Counted from the stretch's first letter, positions 18,622 to 27,137 are shown. The stretch: DNA of 64,000 nt from Jiangella alkaliphila (GCF_900105925.1 NZ_LT629791.1:6356001-6420000); one strand, 5' to 3'. Program-made: numbers and translations. The notes: generated by a model not told the origin, from the sequence alone.

Positions 18622-19370
18622 ATGACGGCTGACGGTGACGCCGGGCGGCGGCCCGGGTGGCTGCTGGACGAGGTCGCGAACGCGGGTCGCGAGAACCTCG
18701 ACCGCGACCACGTCGCCCGCTACGACGTCAAGGAGAACGCCCGCGCTTCCGACGAGGTCCGGCTGTGCCAGCGGCTCGGCCTGACCCGCGACTCCGTCGT
18801 CGTCGAGTTCGGTCCGGGAACCGGCCAGTTCACCCTCGCCGTGGCTCCCGCCTGCACCCGCGTGATCGCCGTGGACGTGTCACCGGCGATGCTGGCCGCG
18901 CTCCGGTCCAACCTCGCTCACGCCCGGCTGTCGAACGTCCTGGTCGTGCAGGCCGGGTTCCTCACCTACGAGCACGACGGCCCGCCGGCGGACCTCGTCT
19001 ATTCGCGGTACGCGCTGCACCACCTGCCGGACTTCTGGAAGGCGATCGCGCTGTCTCGGCTCGCCTCCATGCTGCGTCCCGGCGGTGTGCTCCGCCTGTG
19101 GGACGTCGTCTACAGCTTCGACCCGCCGACGCCGGTGAGCGGCTGGAGGCCTGGTGCGCCAGTGCCGACGCCAGTGCCGATGCCGGTACCGGCGACGCGG
19201 ACCGGTGGAACCGGGCGGACCTGGAGGAACACGTCCGCGATGAGCACTCGACCTTCACCTGGCTGCTGGAGCCGATGATGCTGCGGGCCGGCTTCACCAT
19301 CGAGGACGCCACCTACACCGACGACGGCATCTTCGCCCAGTACGTCCTCCGCCGAAGGGCTCCGATCAGC
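18622..19370 (+). pseudogene. class I SAM-dependent methyltransferase, frameshifted
   Basis: The start region (MTADGDAGRRPGWLLDEVAN) and the SAM-binding motif VVVEFGPGTGQFTLAVAP are intact, as are YSRYALHHLPDFWKA and MLRPGGVLRLWDVVY. Near 19130 the frame is lost: the true continuation ERLEAWCASADAS, then EEHVRDEHSTFTWLLEPMML and GFTIEDATYTDDGIFAQYVL, lies in another frame, consistent with loss of one base. No proper stop is found after RRR. The product as written would lack the C-terminal third. Confidence 0.65.
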
Positions 19371-19495
19371 CGACCTCGGCTCACACCGTGGCCTTCGAAC
19401 AGCTCGAACGTGAGAACGAGGAACGCCGGCGGGACCGTCGCCTCCGGCGTCACCGCGACGCCCACCCCCTTCGACGTCAGGATGTCTGCGGCGGC

Positions 19496-20347
19496 TCAGA
19501 CCGCTGCGCGATGGGCCGGGTAGACCGAGTCGAGCGGGGCGTCGGGAACGTCGCGGATCTCGACGGCGGGTGAATCCGGCGTCTGCGAGCATGCGGCGCG
19601 CGGTCTGCTCGCCCAGACCGTGCCCAGCCCGGCACCGCCCTGGGCCAGCGAGACCGTCATGCAGTGCAGCGTGCTGATGGAGTTCAGCAGGGGCGCGAAC
19701 GGGTTGCCGACGTTGTCCTCCAGGTTGCTGGCCGCCTTGGCGTCCATCATCACGAAGACGCCGTCTGGTCGTAGCGAGTCGTGCGCCCGCCGCAACACCG
19801 TCGCTGGATCGGCCTGGTCGTGGATCACGTCGAACGCGAACACCGCATCGAGCAACGGCTCGGCCGGGAGCTCGACCAGATCGAGGCAGACGAAGGAGCT
19901 GTTGCGCAACGACCAGTCCGCGGCTCGGTGCGGCCCGTCTTGACGGCGTCGGCGGCCAGGTCGTAGCGCACGAACGTCGACCGCGGGTAGGCGCGGGCGA
20001 GCAGGGTTTGTGCTGTGCCCGGTGCCGTGGTGCCAGGCCGGCCGGCTCGACGATGCCGGTGATCAACTGATCGTCGAACAGCCCGCGGGACATGCCGTCC
20101 ATGACCGAGGTGAAGTCCGGGCGGCACTCCTCGTACGGGATCCCGCCTCGTTCCGGAAGATCTCCGACAACTGGTCCACGTGGGTGCCGAGGTGGGTGAC
20201 CATGCGGCTCATCGGCGACAGGTCGGACGATCCTCCGCCGGTCAGGCACAGCGCGTGCTCAGCCGGTAGCGCGTACCCGCGGCCCTCCGTGCTGTAGTCG
20301 ACGATGCCCCCGGTGACCAGGGCGCCGAGGCACAGCTGGTAATCCGA
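19496..20347 (-). pseudogene. Rv2258c-type methyltransferase, heavily frameshifted
   Basis: Pieces of one protein lie in three frames of the minus strand. They are a winged-helix-like part (YQLCLGALVTGGIVDYSTEG), then FDDQLITGIVEPAGL, TFVRYDLAADAVKTGRTE, and a catalytic part with LLDAVFAFDVIHDQADP and SLRPDGVFVMMDAKAASNLE. This matches methyltransferases with an N-terminal regulator-like domain. The N-terminus is cut where the Nudix fragment ends. At least three indels make it a clear pseudogene. Confidence 0.65.
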
Positions 20348-20348
20348 G

Positions 20349-20631
20349 CTATTCGCCACCGATGAGTTGGGACAGGTTCGGTTGGATGTCGGCCGGGTAG
20401 ATGCCGAAGGTGTCAAGGTCGGGAAGGGCTGTCCAGACCAGTTCGAAGCTGTTGTTCTTGCTGTGAGCTGCCGCCTCGTCGCCGGACAGTTGGGCTGTTC
20501 CGGCGACATTGGTCATGAGGAAGTAGTGGGCGGGGCGCCGGTTGTGCGTGCTGGTCCAGAGCAGTCGATCGATCTCGGCGGTGAGTGTCATCTCCTCTTC
20601 GAGCTCGCGGAGGGCAGCTTCCTCGCCGGGT
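20349..20631 (-). pseudogene. Nudix hydrolase, C-terminal half
   Basis: Starts inside the Nudix box (PGEEAALRELEEEM) and continues through HNRRPAHYFLMTNVAGTAQL and FELVWTALPDLDTFGIYP to a normal stop. The missing first half, ending GGHVEPGESPG, is found on the same strand at 22265-22456. Both halves are in phase across a shared ACCCGGC, so they appear to be one gene split by a 1.64 kb segment. Confidence 0.7.
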
Positions 20632-20716
20632 CGTCGGCTCCGGTGCCGAGGTCGCCCACGGCCGCCTCGGCGTAGCCGTCGAGCGAGGTGACCATCGAGT
20701 AGATGAGTTTCGCCAT
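20632..20716 (-). pseudogene. RibD/dihydrofolate-reductase-like N-terminal fragment
   Basis: Begins with ATG and reads MAKLIYSMVTSLDGYAEAA, the typical start of RibD C-terminal-domain reductases, but after about 28 codons runs into the Nudix fragment at the 7-bp repeat. Only the first strand-helix of the fold is left. Confidence 0.55.
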
Positions 20717-20731
20717 GCGTCGGTCGTTCCT

Positions 20732-21062
20732 TCAGTTCGGTGGATCCGGTAGTGCGGCCAGCGCGTCGCGGAGTGCGGCGCGGGTGGTGATGCCGAGCTT
20801 GGGAAGATGCGGTAGCGATGGCCGCTGACCGTACGGGGTGACAGGAACAGCCGAGCGGCGACTTCCTTGTTCGTCAAGCGGCCAAGCCCGAGGCGGCGAC
20901 GCGGGCGATCTCGAAAGTCACCGCTGCCGAGGCCGGCCGGCAAGGCCTGGTGATAGCGGAAGTACCACCCGAAGAACCGTTCCGCTCGCTGCTCGATCAC
21001 CGCGAGGCCCTCCGCCGCGAGTTCGCCGGCCTCGTCCCAGCGGCCCCGATGGACGTCGTCGA
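20732..21062 (-). pseudogene. LuxR-family regulator, C-terminal fragment
   Basis: Reads WDEAGELAAEGLAVIEQRAE (helical repeat region) and then LTNKEVAARLFLSPRTVSGH, the LuxR helix-turn-helix. After RIFP the frame slips; the expected end KLGITTRAALRDALAALPDP and a stop lie one frame over, consistent with loss of one C. The N-terminal ATPase/sensor part is absent. It is cut off near the IS5 remnant. Confidence 0.6.
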
Positions 21063-21091
21063 CCGGAGAAAGGACCACGCCGCCCACCGGC

Positions 21092-21290
21092 TCCGCAAAG
21101 GCCGCCGCGGCGGACGACCGCCAGCGTTCGACCCGCAGGCCTACAAGTGCCGTAACGTCGTCGAGCGGAGCTTCAACCGCCTCAAGCAGTTCCGTGCCCT
21201 GGCCACCCGATACGCCAAACGAGCCGCCTACTACCGAGCCGAGGTCACCCTCGCAGCCATCGTCCTCTGGCTCCGCGATTCACAGGACAC
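21092..21290 (+). pseudogene. IS5-family transposase, C-terminal remnant
   Basis: KGRRGGRPPAFDPQAYKCRN followed by VVERSFNRLKQFRALATRYA and LAAIVLWLRD is the conserved end of IS5/IS427-group DDE transposases. The first two thirds, including two catalytic aspartates, are missing and no inverted repeats were recognised. It abuts the LuxR fragment. Confidence 0.7.
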
Positions 21291-21368
21291 GGCCTGGGCC
21301 GTGCGTTGCCCACAGGCTGACGGCGTGATCTTCAGCGCATCTCGACGGGCCGGGGACGGCCGAGGGTC

Positions 21369-21671
21369 TCAGCCCGACTGGCGTTTGAAGCGCGCGTACA
21401 GCCGGCCCGAGGCGACGGCTCTGCCCATGGTCCACAGTCCGGCCAGCACGGTAGGTACAACGACGTACCAGGGAAACATGGCACCCGAGCTGAAGGAACC
21501 ACGGGGGCCACCGGCGAGGTCGTTGACCTGCGCGTCCCACCAGGCGAAGGTCACGACGGCCGCGGTCACGAACAGGATGATGGTGACGACCGCCCAGACC
21601 CGGGCCAGGCGTTTCGCCATCTCGGCCCAGGCCTGGTCGGGGGCCGGGCCGTTCATGGAACCACCGCTCAT
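21369..21671 (-). CDS. small two-helix membrane protein, unknown function
   Basis: 100 residues with two hydrophobic helices (VWAVVTIILFVTAAVVTFAW and MFPWYVVVPTVLAGLW) and a basic end (YARFKRQSG). The start MSGGSMNG overlaps the stop of the upstream 82-residue gene as ATGA, which fixes the start and implies a coupled pair. I do not recognise the family. Small membrane proteins of this kind are common in actinomycete integrative elements, which fits the integrase and attachment-site remnants nearby. Confidence 0.6.
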   Translation of the reverse strand: MSGGSMNGPAPDQAWAEMAKRLARVWAVVTIILFVTAAVVTFAWWDAQVNDLAGGPRGSFSSGAMFPWYVVVPTVLAGLWTMGRAVASGRLYARFKRQSG

Positions 21672-21916
21672 GCCATCGCCTGAGCGAGCACGCGGGAGGA
21701 CGGGTCGGCCTCGGTCGCGGTCGCGGTCGCGGTCGCGGTGGGGACGGTGTCCGCCGGCCCCTTGATGAATCCGGCCAGTGTGGCCTTGACCTTGGTCGGC
21801 CAGTCGAGGGCGTGCAACGTCTGGGTGATCCGGGCTTGGTCGGTGGCGTCGTCCCACACCGCCTGATCAGCCTGCGGCCCGGCGGCACCGTGGTCGCGGT
21901 AGGTCTTCGCAGTCAT
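21668..21916 (-). CDS. 82-residue hypothetical protein
   Basis: Reads MTAKTYRDHGAAGPQADQAV, then LHALDWPTKVKATLAGFIKG, then a Thr-Ala repeat (TVPTATATATATEA) coded by a 6-base tandem GGTCGC repeat at about 21711-21739 that could vary in length by slippage. It overlaps the membrane-protein gene by four bases. No family is recognised. Possible roles include an accessory gene of a decayed integrative element; that is inference. Confidence 0.5.
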   Translation of the reverse strand: MTAKTYRDHGAAGPQADQAVWDDATDQARITQTLHALDWPTKVKATLAGFIKGPADTVPTATATATATEADPSSRVLAQAMA

Positions 21917-21981
21917 CGCTTGGTCCCTTCGTTCGCCAGCTCGGTCAAGGCATTATCCCGTCCTTTCGCGCCGCATTCCCC

Positions 21982-22264
21982 TCAACAACAGCACACCCAG
22001 CCGTCACCGTCGCGCGCTGGACGCCACCCTCTGGCGGTCAGGAGATCGTCGAGCGCGTCCGGGAGCTGGCCGGCCAAGGCCGCTACGGCCCACGCGCCCG
22101 CCAGCATCGGGCCGTCGCCGCACACGCGACACGCTAGAGCCGCGACCGCACCCTGCGGCTGGCAGCGCGAACAGAACCGCCGGACTGCCACCTGGCCGGC
22201 GGGTTCGTCTATGAGCCACACGATTCCGAGGTCTTCCCAGTGCTCGTCGGCCTCGATCCCCTGT
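21982..22264 (-). pseudogene. 3' fragment of a cysteine-rich hypothetical gene
   Basis: A frame that begins abruptly at the 7-bp repeat reads EADEHWEDLGIVWLIDEPAG, then RRFCSRCQPQG and ALACRVCGDGPMLAG, ending in CCC and a stop. The two CxxC pairs suggest a zinc site. No start codon belongs to it, so it is the tail of a larger gene whose front was lost when the Nudix gene was split. Confidence 0.45.
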
Positions 22265-22456
22265 GCCGGGTGATTCGCCTGGTTCGACGTGGCCGCCGGG
22301 GATGACAGCGTAGTGGTGACCTCTGCAGTCTGGGCCGGGTGAGTTGCTGGCCTCACACATCACACAGGCGTCGGCGTGATCGTGCCGGAGGTAGCGCTTG
22401 ATGATGAGTACTTTGCCCGCGTCGACTACGACTGCGGCGGTTCTCGGGATCGACAT
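22265..22456 (-). pseudogene. Nudix hydrolase, N-terminal half
   Basis: Starts MSIPRTAAVVVDAGKVLIIK, has a CVMCEASNSPGPDC insertion, and ends in the first half of the Nudix box, YAVIPGGHVEPGESPG. The rest of the box and the C-terminal half lie at 20349-20631. An ATG four codons upstream is an alternative start. Some actinomycete integrative elements carry a Nudix gene, so this may have been part of the element whose integrase remnant lies just upstream. Confidence 0.65.
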
Positions 22457-22499
22457 GTGGTGCAGCATGCCATCGGGTCCGGACAGCTTGCTCGCTCCG

Positions 22500-22791
22500 A
22501 AACAGGCGGACTCGCGGTGGACTGCGTGATCCGTCGAACGTCCGGAAGGTGCTCCGTCAGGTGCGCGGCGACGGGGCTTTGGCGTGGATCACGTCGCACG
22601 CGTTCCGCAAGACGACGGCGACCGTTCTCGACGATGCTGGCCAGTCCGCTCGTCAGGTGGCGGATCAGCTCGGGCACTCGCGACCGTCGATGACGCAAGA
22701 TGTCTACATGGCGCGGCGCGTTCTGAACCCGACAGCCGCGGGCCTGCTCGATGACGCGCTACAGACGACGGTGGTGGAAGACCATGGGTAA
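22500..22791 (+). pseudogene. tyrosine recombinase (integrase), C-terminal fragment
   Basis: Reads GLRDPSNVRKVLRQVRGDGA, then ITSHAFRKTTATVLDDAG, ADQLGHSRPSMTQDVYM and a stop. HAFR, LGH and the final Tyr are the HxxR, GH and nucleophile motifs of tyrosine recombinases. The N-terminal DNA-binding half and the first catalytic Arg are missing. A tRNA 3'-end sequence lies 54 bases past the stop, the classic place for an attachment site of an actinomycete integrative element. Confidence 0.7.
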
Positions 22792-22844
22792 GCATGGCCT
22801 CTGCTGCTGGTCGCGCTGGGTCGAGCCGCTGACCTGCTGTGGGG

Positions 22845-22869
22845 TGGGCCCCCAGGGGATCGAACCCTG
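22845..22869 (-). other. tRNA 3'-end sequence, likely att site remnant
   Basis: On the minus strand CAGGG-TTCGATC-CCCTG is a perfect T-arm, followed by a 7-base acceptor strand GGGGCCC, A and CC. No D-arm, anticodon arm or 5' acceptor strand is found upstream, so this is not a complete tRNA. Integrative elements copy the tRNA 3' end as their attachment core; next to the integrase fragment this is the natural reading. Confidence 0.6.
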
Positions 22870-22871
22870 AA

Positions 22872-23223
22872 CCCGCGGAGTTCGGCGTCGGGGTCGCTGT
22901 GGTCGACCTGAACGACTTCGGCGGCACCATTCGCGCGGTCTCACCGCACGCGTTACCAGCGGAGCTGCTGCGCACGATCCTGGCCGGCAACCCGCTCGGA
23001 CAGCGCACCACGAGCACCCCGTTCAGGATCGTACGGCGCGTGGATCGACAACCCGGGGAGACTCCGGACACCGGTGGCGACGGCACCGTTCTGGGGCTGC
23101 TCGCCACGCCAACCGCATTCCTCGAAGCCGTGGTCGCCGGGCCCCTGAGCGCCCGGGGTCATCTGATCCTGCCGGATCCACTGCGCAGCCTGCGGCGGTC
23201 GGTGCCTCGCCGGCCTTACGTGC
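22872..23223. other. no recognised gene
   Basis: A plus-strand frame contains ALPAELLRTILAGNPLGQRT and PFRIVRRVDRQPGE, which looks protein-like but has no start signal and no family I can name. It may be a fragment of chromosomal sequence flanking the attachment site. Confidence 0.35.
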
Positions 23224-23913
23224 CTAACGGCCCGCCGACGGGTCGTCGTCCGGCTGGAGGACCAACCGGTAGCCCACGCCACGCACCGACTCGATGCGCT
23301 TCTCGCCCAGCTTGCGGCGCAGGTACCTGATGTAGACATCGACGATGTTGGATCCGGGGTCGAAGTCGATTCCCCACACCTGCCTGAGGATCTGCGCACG
23401 GCTGAGCACCTGTCCGGGATGCCGCAGCAGCGTCTCGAGCAGCAGGAACTCGCGGCCTGGCAGCTGCATCGTCCGCCCGTCGACCGTCATCCGCCGGGTG
23501 TGCAGATCCAGCGCCAGGCCGCCCTCGGCGAGGACCATGGTCGTGGACTCTTGCGTGTCCGGAAGCCGGAGCCTGATCCGAGCGAGCAGCTCATCGAAAC
23601 GGAACGGCTTGGGCATGTAGTCGTCCGCGCCGCCCTCCAGGCTCGCGACCGTGTCGTCGACGCCGTCACGGGCCGTCAACACAATCACCGGAAGATCGAT
23701 CCGCGTGGCCCGCAACTCCCGCAGCACGGCCAAGCCGTCCATGACGGGCAACCCCAGGTCAAGGATCATCAGATCGAACTCACCGGACATGGCGTAGTCC
23801 AGCGCCGTCCTGCCATCCGCGACCACGGTCGACGCGATGCCTGCCGTCCGCAGCCCCTTCTCGATGAACGCCGCGATCTGGTCTTCATCCTCGACGATCA
23901 GAATCCTGGTCAT
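23224..23913 (-). CDS. OmpR-family two-component response regulator, orphan
   Basis: A complete 229-residue protein. The receiver domain (1-120) has phospho-acceptor Asp52 in LMILDLGLP, acidic residues EDED near the start and Lys102 in MPKPF. The winged-helix DNA-binding domain includes PGREFLLLETLLRHPGQVLS and ends RGVGYRLVL. The ATG has GGGGAAG before it. No histidine kinase gene adjoins it; its partner was probably lost in the surrounding decay or is elsewhere. A perfect palindrome lies 16 bases upstream. Confidence 0.93.
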   Translation of the reverse strand: MTRILIVEDEDQIAAFIEKGLRTAGIASTVVADGRTALDYAMSGEFDLMILDLGLPVMDGLAVLRELRATRIDLPVIVLTARDGVDDTVASLEGGADDYMPKPFRFDELLARIRLRLPDTQESTTMVLAEGGLALDLHTRRMTVDGRTMQLPGREFLLLETLLRHPGQVLSRAQILRQVWGIDFDPGSNIVDVYIRYLRRKLGEKRIESVRGVGYRLVLQPDDDPSAGR

Positions 23914-23929
23914 CGCTTCCCCGTCAACT

Positions 23930-23946
23930 ATTACTGATTCAGTAAT
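23930..23946. promoter_or_regulatory. perfect palindrome, likely operator
   Basis: ATTACTGATTCAGTAAT has 8-bp perfect arms around one base and is unusually AT-rich for this DNA. It sits 16 bases before the response regulator start codon, where it would control transcription. The binding protein is unknown; TetR- or MarR-type sites look like this. Confidence 0.5.
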
Positions 23947-24528
23947 CCGCTTGAGCTCTCAAGCTGGCGAACATGGGCGAATCGCGGCCGGGTCAACGCC
24001 CGGTGCGAAATTTCCCTTTCCGCCACGACCTATTCCTGCTACATCATGAGAGTGCTCTTACCCACGCCCGGCCGCCACCACAACTCTCGAGGGCAAACCC
24101 GAATCCCGCGCGAGCACTCGACTCGGGCGGCATGCCGGGCACCGTCGCCAGCGTCGGCCCTCGGTGCGCCGCTCTGGGTCGGTCGGTGTGACGATGGCGT
24201 CGTGGGCGAGAAGGGCCTGACGGGCAAAGAGGTGAGTCGGGCGAAGCTCGGCGCCAAGCCGGGGAGAAGAACGCGCAGCAAGCTGATCCGCCGGTGGAAG
24301 TTCGTCAGGTCGCCGAGGATCAGCTGGTCAAGGCCACCGGCACACCAACGAGACCGCGCCCCATGAGCGGTCCCCGAGCATGATCCCCCAACCCGTCCGC
24401 GCGGCCATGGGCACCGACCACTAGCCGACACCGGCGCTCCCCTGGTTCCCGAAGGCGCCTGGAGTGCCACTGGGGCCGCAGACCGGCAGGTCACAAAGAG
24501 CAAACGCACCCACGACTGAGGACGAACC
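23947..24528. other. non-coding stretch
   Basis: About 580 bases between the orphan response regulator and the RibD-like gene. I found no credible gene on either strand and no clear repeat. The promoter for the following gene must lie near its right end, but no strong site was recognised. Confidence 0.5.
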
Positions 24529-25116
24529 ATGGGCAAGATCGTCGTATCCATGTGGACCACCCTCGACGGCTATGTCGCCGGTCCGCAGGACGAGATGGAC
24601 TGGCTACTGATCGACGACCAGCTGCTCAGGTACGAGCAGGAGTTGGTGGAGAGCTCCGACAGCCTGCTGCTGGGCCGGATCACCCACGGCGACTTCGCCG
24701 GCTACTGGCCGCGGGCCGCCGACGATCCCGCCGAACCGGATGAGGTGCGGGCCTACGCCCGCCGCATCGACGCCATGGACAAGATTGTGATCTCCGCCTC
24801 GGGGAATACCGCGCCCTGGAAGAACACCCGCAGATTCGAGCGCATCGATCCCGACGAGATCACCGAGCTCAAACGCGGAACTGGCGGTGACATCGTCATC
24901 TACGGCAGCCTCGCGGTGATCCGCGCCCTGGCCGGCCATCGACTCATCGACGAGTTCCAGCTCCTTGTGCATCCGGTACTCCTCGGCCACGGTAAGGCCC
25001 TGCTCGACCAGGATCAGTCTCCTGCCCGCCTGGAGCTGCTCTCGGCCAAGCCCTTCCCTTCGGGAGTCGTCCTCATGAAGTACCGCCCGGCCCACAACAT
25101 CCCCGCCACCGCCTGA
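24529..25116 (+). CDS. dihydrofolate reductase family protein (RibD C-terminal domain)
   Basis: A 195-residue reductase-fold protein. It starts MGKIVVSMWTTLDGYVAGPQ, has the family LLLGRITHGDFAGYWP near residue 45, DKIVISASGNTAPWKN and GGDIVIYGSLAVIRAL, and ends LMKYRPA. The family binds NADPH and is usually of unknown substrate in actinomycetes. It is a complete stand-alone gene. The short RibD start fragment at 20632-20716 is a distant relative. Confidence 0.85.
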   Translation: MGKIVVSMWTTLDGYVAGPQDEMDWLLIDDQLLRYEQELVESSDSLLLGRITHGDFAGYWPRAADDPAEPDEVRAYARRIDAMDKIVISASGNTAPWKNTRRFERIDPDEITELKRGTGGDIVIYGSLAVIRALAGHRLIDEFQLLVHPVLLGHGKALLDQDQSPARLELLSAKPFPSGVVLMKYRPAHNIPATA

Positions 25117-25479
25117 GCCCAATGCCGACGAGTTCGGGCCACATGACCGGGGTGTAGCCGACGTTGCAGGCATGTGCGACCTGTATCCCGGCGATCGTCA
25201 CCCGCAGACCCCTTCTGCCGCGCATCGCCGCCGGTGATCGAGGTGAATGCCGCGTCCGCGCCGGTCGAGGAGAACACCTCTCAGGTTTGAGCGGCTGCCG
25301 CCGAATCGACTATGCGGCGACAGCGTGCCGCCAGAAGTGAGGCCTGGCGCCGCTCCGCCAGAGGCGCGTGCGAGCGAGATTCCTGGCAATCTTCGGTCTG
25401 GGGTGTCCTGATCGGCGTACCCCCGTTCGTCAGTAGGTCGGAGAGGGACGCGCCTGCGTCAACGTGGTTGGGAGTTCGG
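25117..25479. other. no intact gene
   Basis: A minus-strand frame at about 25135-25200 reads TIAGIQVAHACNVGYTPVMW, which looks like a fragment of a longer protein, possibly a transposase, but I cannot name the family with confidence. Nothing else credible is seen before the DGPF gene. Confidence 0.35.
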
Positions 25480-25857
25480 ATGAACCAGTACCTGTTGTCG
25501 GTGTACGAGGTGGAGGGCAGGGTCGAAGGAGCCCCGGCGACGCCGGAGGAGATGCGGTCGTTCATGGCTCGGGTCGTCGCGCTGGAGGAGGAGATGGAGG
25601 CTGCGGGTGCCTTCGTGTTCGGTGGCGCACTGCACGGGCCGGACGCAGCTACCGTTGTGAGCGTCGGCACCGGCCTGGACAAGGTCATGACCGACGGCCC
25701 CTTCACTGAGGCCAAGGAGCACATCGGCGGCTTCTACATCATCAACGCCGACAGCCTGGACCATGCCCTGGAGTGGGCGGGCAAGGTCCTGGACGCGACC
25801 AACCACGCAATCGAGGTCCGACCGTTCCGGGCCACCGGTCGCGTCCAACCGGCGTAG
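25480..25857 (+). CDS. YCII-related / DGPF domain protein
   Basis: A 125-residue protein with the motif MTDGPFTEAKEHIGGFYII that names the DGPF group of YCII-like proteins, and a compact dimeric alpha/beta fold. Such genes stand next to ECF42 sigma factors, as here (25 bases upstream). The pair appears to form a regulatory unit in which the DGPF proteins are targets of the sigma factor. GGAG lies four bases before the ATG. The biochemical role is unknown. Confidence 0.85.
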   Translation: MNQYLLSVYEVEGRVEGAPATPEEMRSFMARVVALEEEMEAAGAFVFGGALHGPDAATVVSVGTGLDKVMTDGPFTEAKEHIGGFYIINADSLDHALEWAGKVLDATNHAIEVRPFRATGRVQPA

Positions 25858-25881
25858 CAGCCCCCGGTTCGGACCTGATGG

Positions 25882-27132
25882 ATGAACGAGGTCGAGCGCG
25901 CATTCCGTGAGGCTCATGGTCGTGCGGTGGCAACACTGGTCCGCGTCTTCGGTGACATCTCGCTTGCCGAAGACGCGGTCCAGGACGCGTTCGTCGCCGC
26001 TTTGGACAGGTGGCCGAGGGACGGCATCCCCGACAACCCGGCGGGATGGATCGTGACGATCGCCCGCAACCGCGCGACCGATGTCGTACGACGCAACGAG
26101 CGCGGCCGGGAGCTGTACCGGCAGCTGGCCGCCGCAGCGGCGAGCGAGCTCGCTGCACATCCAGGAGAGGACCTCGGTCTGAGACGTGATGACCAGCTCC
26201 GGCTCATCTTCACGTGTTGCCACCCCGCGATCAGAGTGGAGCACCAGGTGGCGCTCACGCTGCGTCTGATCGGTGGGCTGTCCCCTAGTGAGGTGGCTCG
26301 CGCGTTCGTGGTGAGCGAGGCGACCATGGCCAAACGGCTGGTGCGTGCCAAGTACAAGATCAAGGCGGCGAACATTCCTTACCGTGTGCCCAGTGATGCG
26401 GAACTCCCCGCGAGGCTACGCGCGGTGCTGTCGGTCCTGTACCTGATCTACAACGCGGGGGCCGATGACCGGGAAGCGCGCGCTGACCTCCGTCGCGAGG
26501 CGATCCGTTTGACGCGAGTACTCGTGGCGTTGATGCCGGACGAGCCCGAGGCGCTCGGTCTGCTCGCGCTGATGCTGCTGTGCGAGTCCCGGGTCCCGGC
26601 GCGCAGTGGCAGCGGCATCGTTCTCCTGCACGACCAGGACCGATCACTGTGGGACCGAACGCTCATCGCAGACGGACACCGGCTGGTGCTGGCCTGCATC
26701 CGACGGGGTCGGATGGGACCGTTCCAGCTCCAGGCCGCGATCCACGGGGTCCACTGTGCGGCCGTCACGTTCGACGTCACTGACTGGCCAGCGATCGTCC
26801 GGCTCTACGACCGGTTGGTGGCGATCATGCCGACACCGGTCGTGGTGCTGAACCGCGCCATTGCCGTAGCCGAGACCGAGGGGCCCGCGACCGCGCTCGT
26901 CTTGCTGGACGGGGTAGCGGACGACCTCGACGGCTATCACCTGCTGCACGCGTCTCGGGCGGCGATGCTGGAGCGCCTCGGACGGACCGCGGAGGCAGCC
27001 GAGGCGTACGCCCGCGCTGCGGAGCTGGCGCCAACCGAACCCGAGCTCGAGTTCCTGGCCAGTAGACGCGACGAGAACATCACAGCCGGCCGACCTGCCA
27101 CGCGACAGGCCATCGACCAGACCCCCATGTGA
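25882..27132 (+). CDS. ECF42-type RNA polymerase sigma factor with C-terminal TPR-like domain
   Basis: A 416-residue sigma factor, twice the usual ECF length. Region 2 is near the start (AEDAVQDAFVAALDRWPRDG), region 4 contains GGLSPSEVARAFVVSEATMA, and residues about 185-410 form a helical extension (YLIYNAGADDREARADLRRE, PTPVVVLNRAIAVAETEGPA) that replaces an anti-sigma factor as the control module in the ECF42 group. It follows the DGPF gene. The terminator hairpin lies directly after the stop. Confidence 0.88.
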   Translation: MNEVERAFREAHGRAVATLVRVFGDISLAEDAVQDAFVAALDRWPRDGIPDNPAGWIVTIARNRATDVVRRNERGRELYRQLAAAAASELAAHPGEDLGLRRDDQLRLIFTCCHPAIRVEHQVALTLRLIGGLSPSEVARAFVVSEATMAKRLVRAKYKIKAANIPYRVPSDAELPARLRAVLSVLYLIYNAGADDREARADLRREAIRLTRVLVALMPDEPEALGLLALMLLCESRVPARSGSGIVLLHDQDRSLWDRTLIADGHRLVLACIRRGRMGPFQLQAAIHGVHCAAVTFDVTDWPAIVRLYDRLVAIMPTPVVVLNRAIAVAETEGPATALVLLDGVADDLDGYHLLHASRAAMLERLGRTAEAAEAYARAAELAPTEPELEFLASRRDENITAGRPATRQAIDQTPM

Positions 27133-27137
27133 TCCAT

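Larger units (their letters stand above)
20625..22271. other. 1.64 kb segment splitting a Nudix gene, flanked by a 7-bp direct repeat
   Basis: GCCGGGT occurs at 20625-20631 and 22265-22271, exactly at the points where the Nudix reading frame is broken and resumes. Collapsing the two copies restores one in-frame ORF of about 155 codons. The segment between carries a RibD start fragment, a LuxR 3' fragment, an IS5 3' fragment, two small intact genes and a gene 3' fragment. It is a patchwork rather than a recognisable single element; joining at microhomology is likely. Confidence 0.6.

Noticed and set aside
22845..22869. Complete tRNA gene
   Set aside because: Only the T-arm and 3' acceptor strand are present; no anticodon or D-arm and no matching 5' strand upstream.
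25135..25200. Tn3-like transposase fragment (TIAGIQVAHACNVGYTPVMW)
   Set aside because: Looks protein-like but too short, and I could not place it in a family with confidence.
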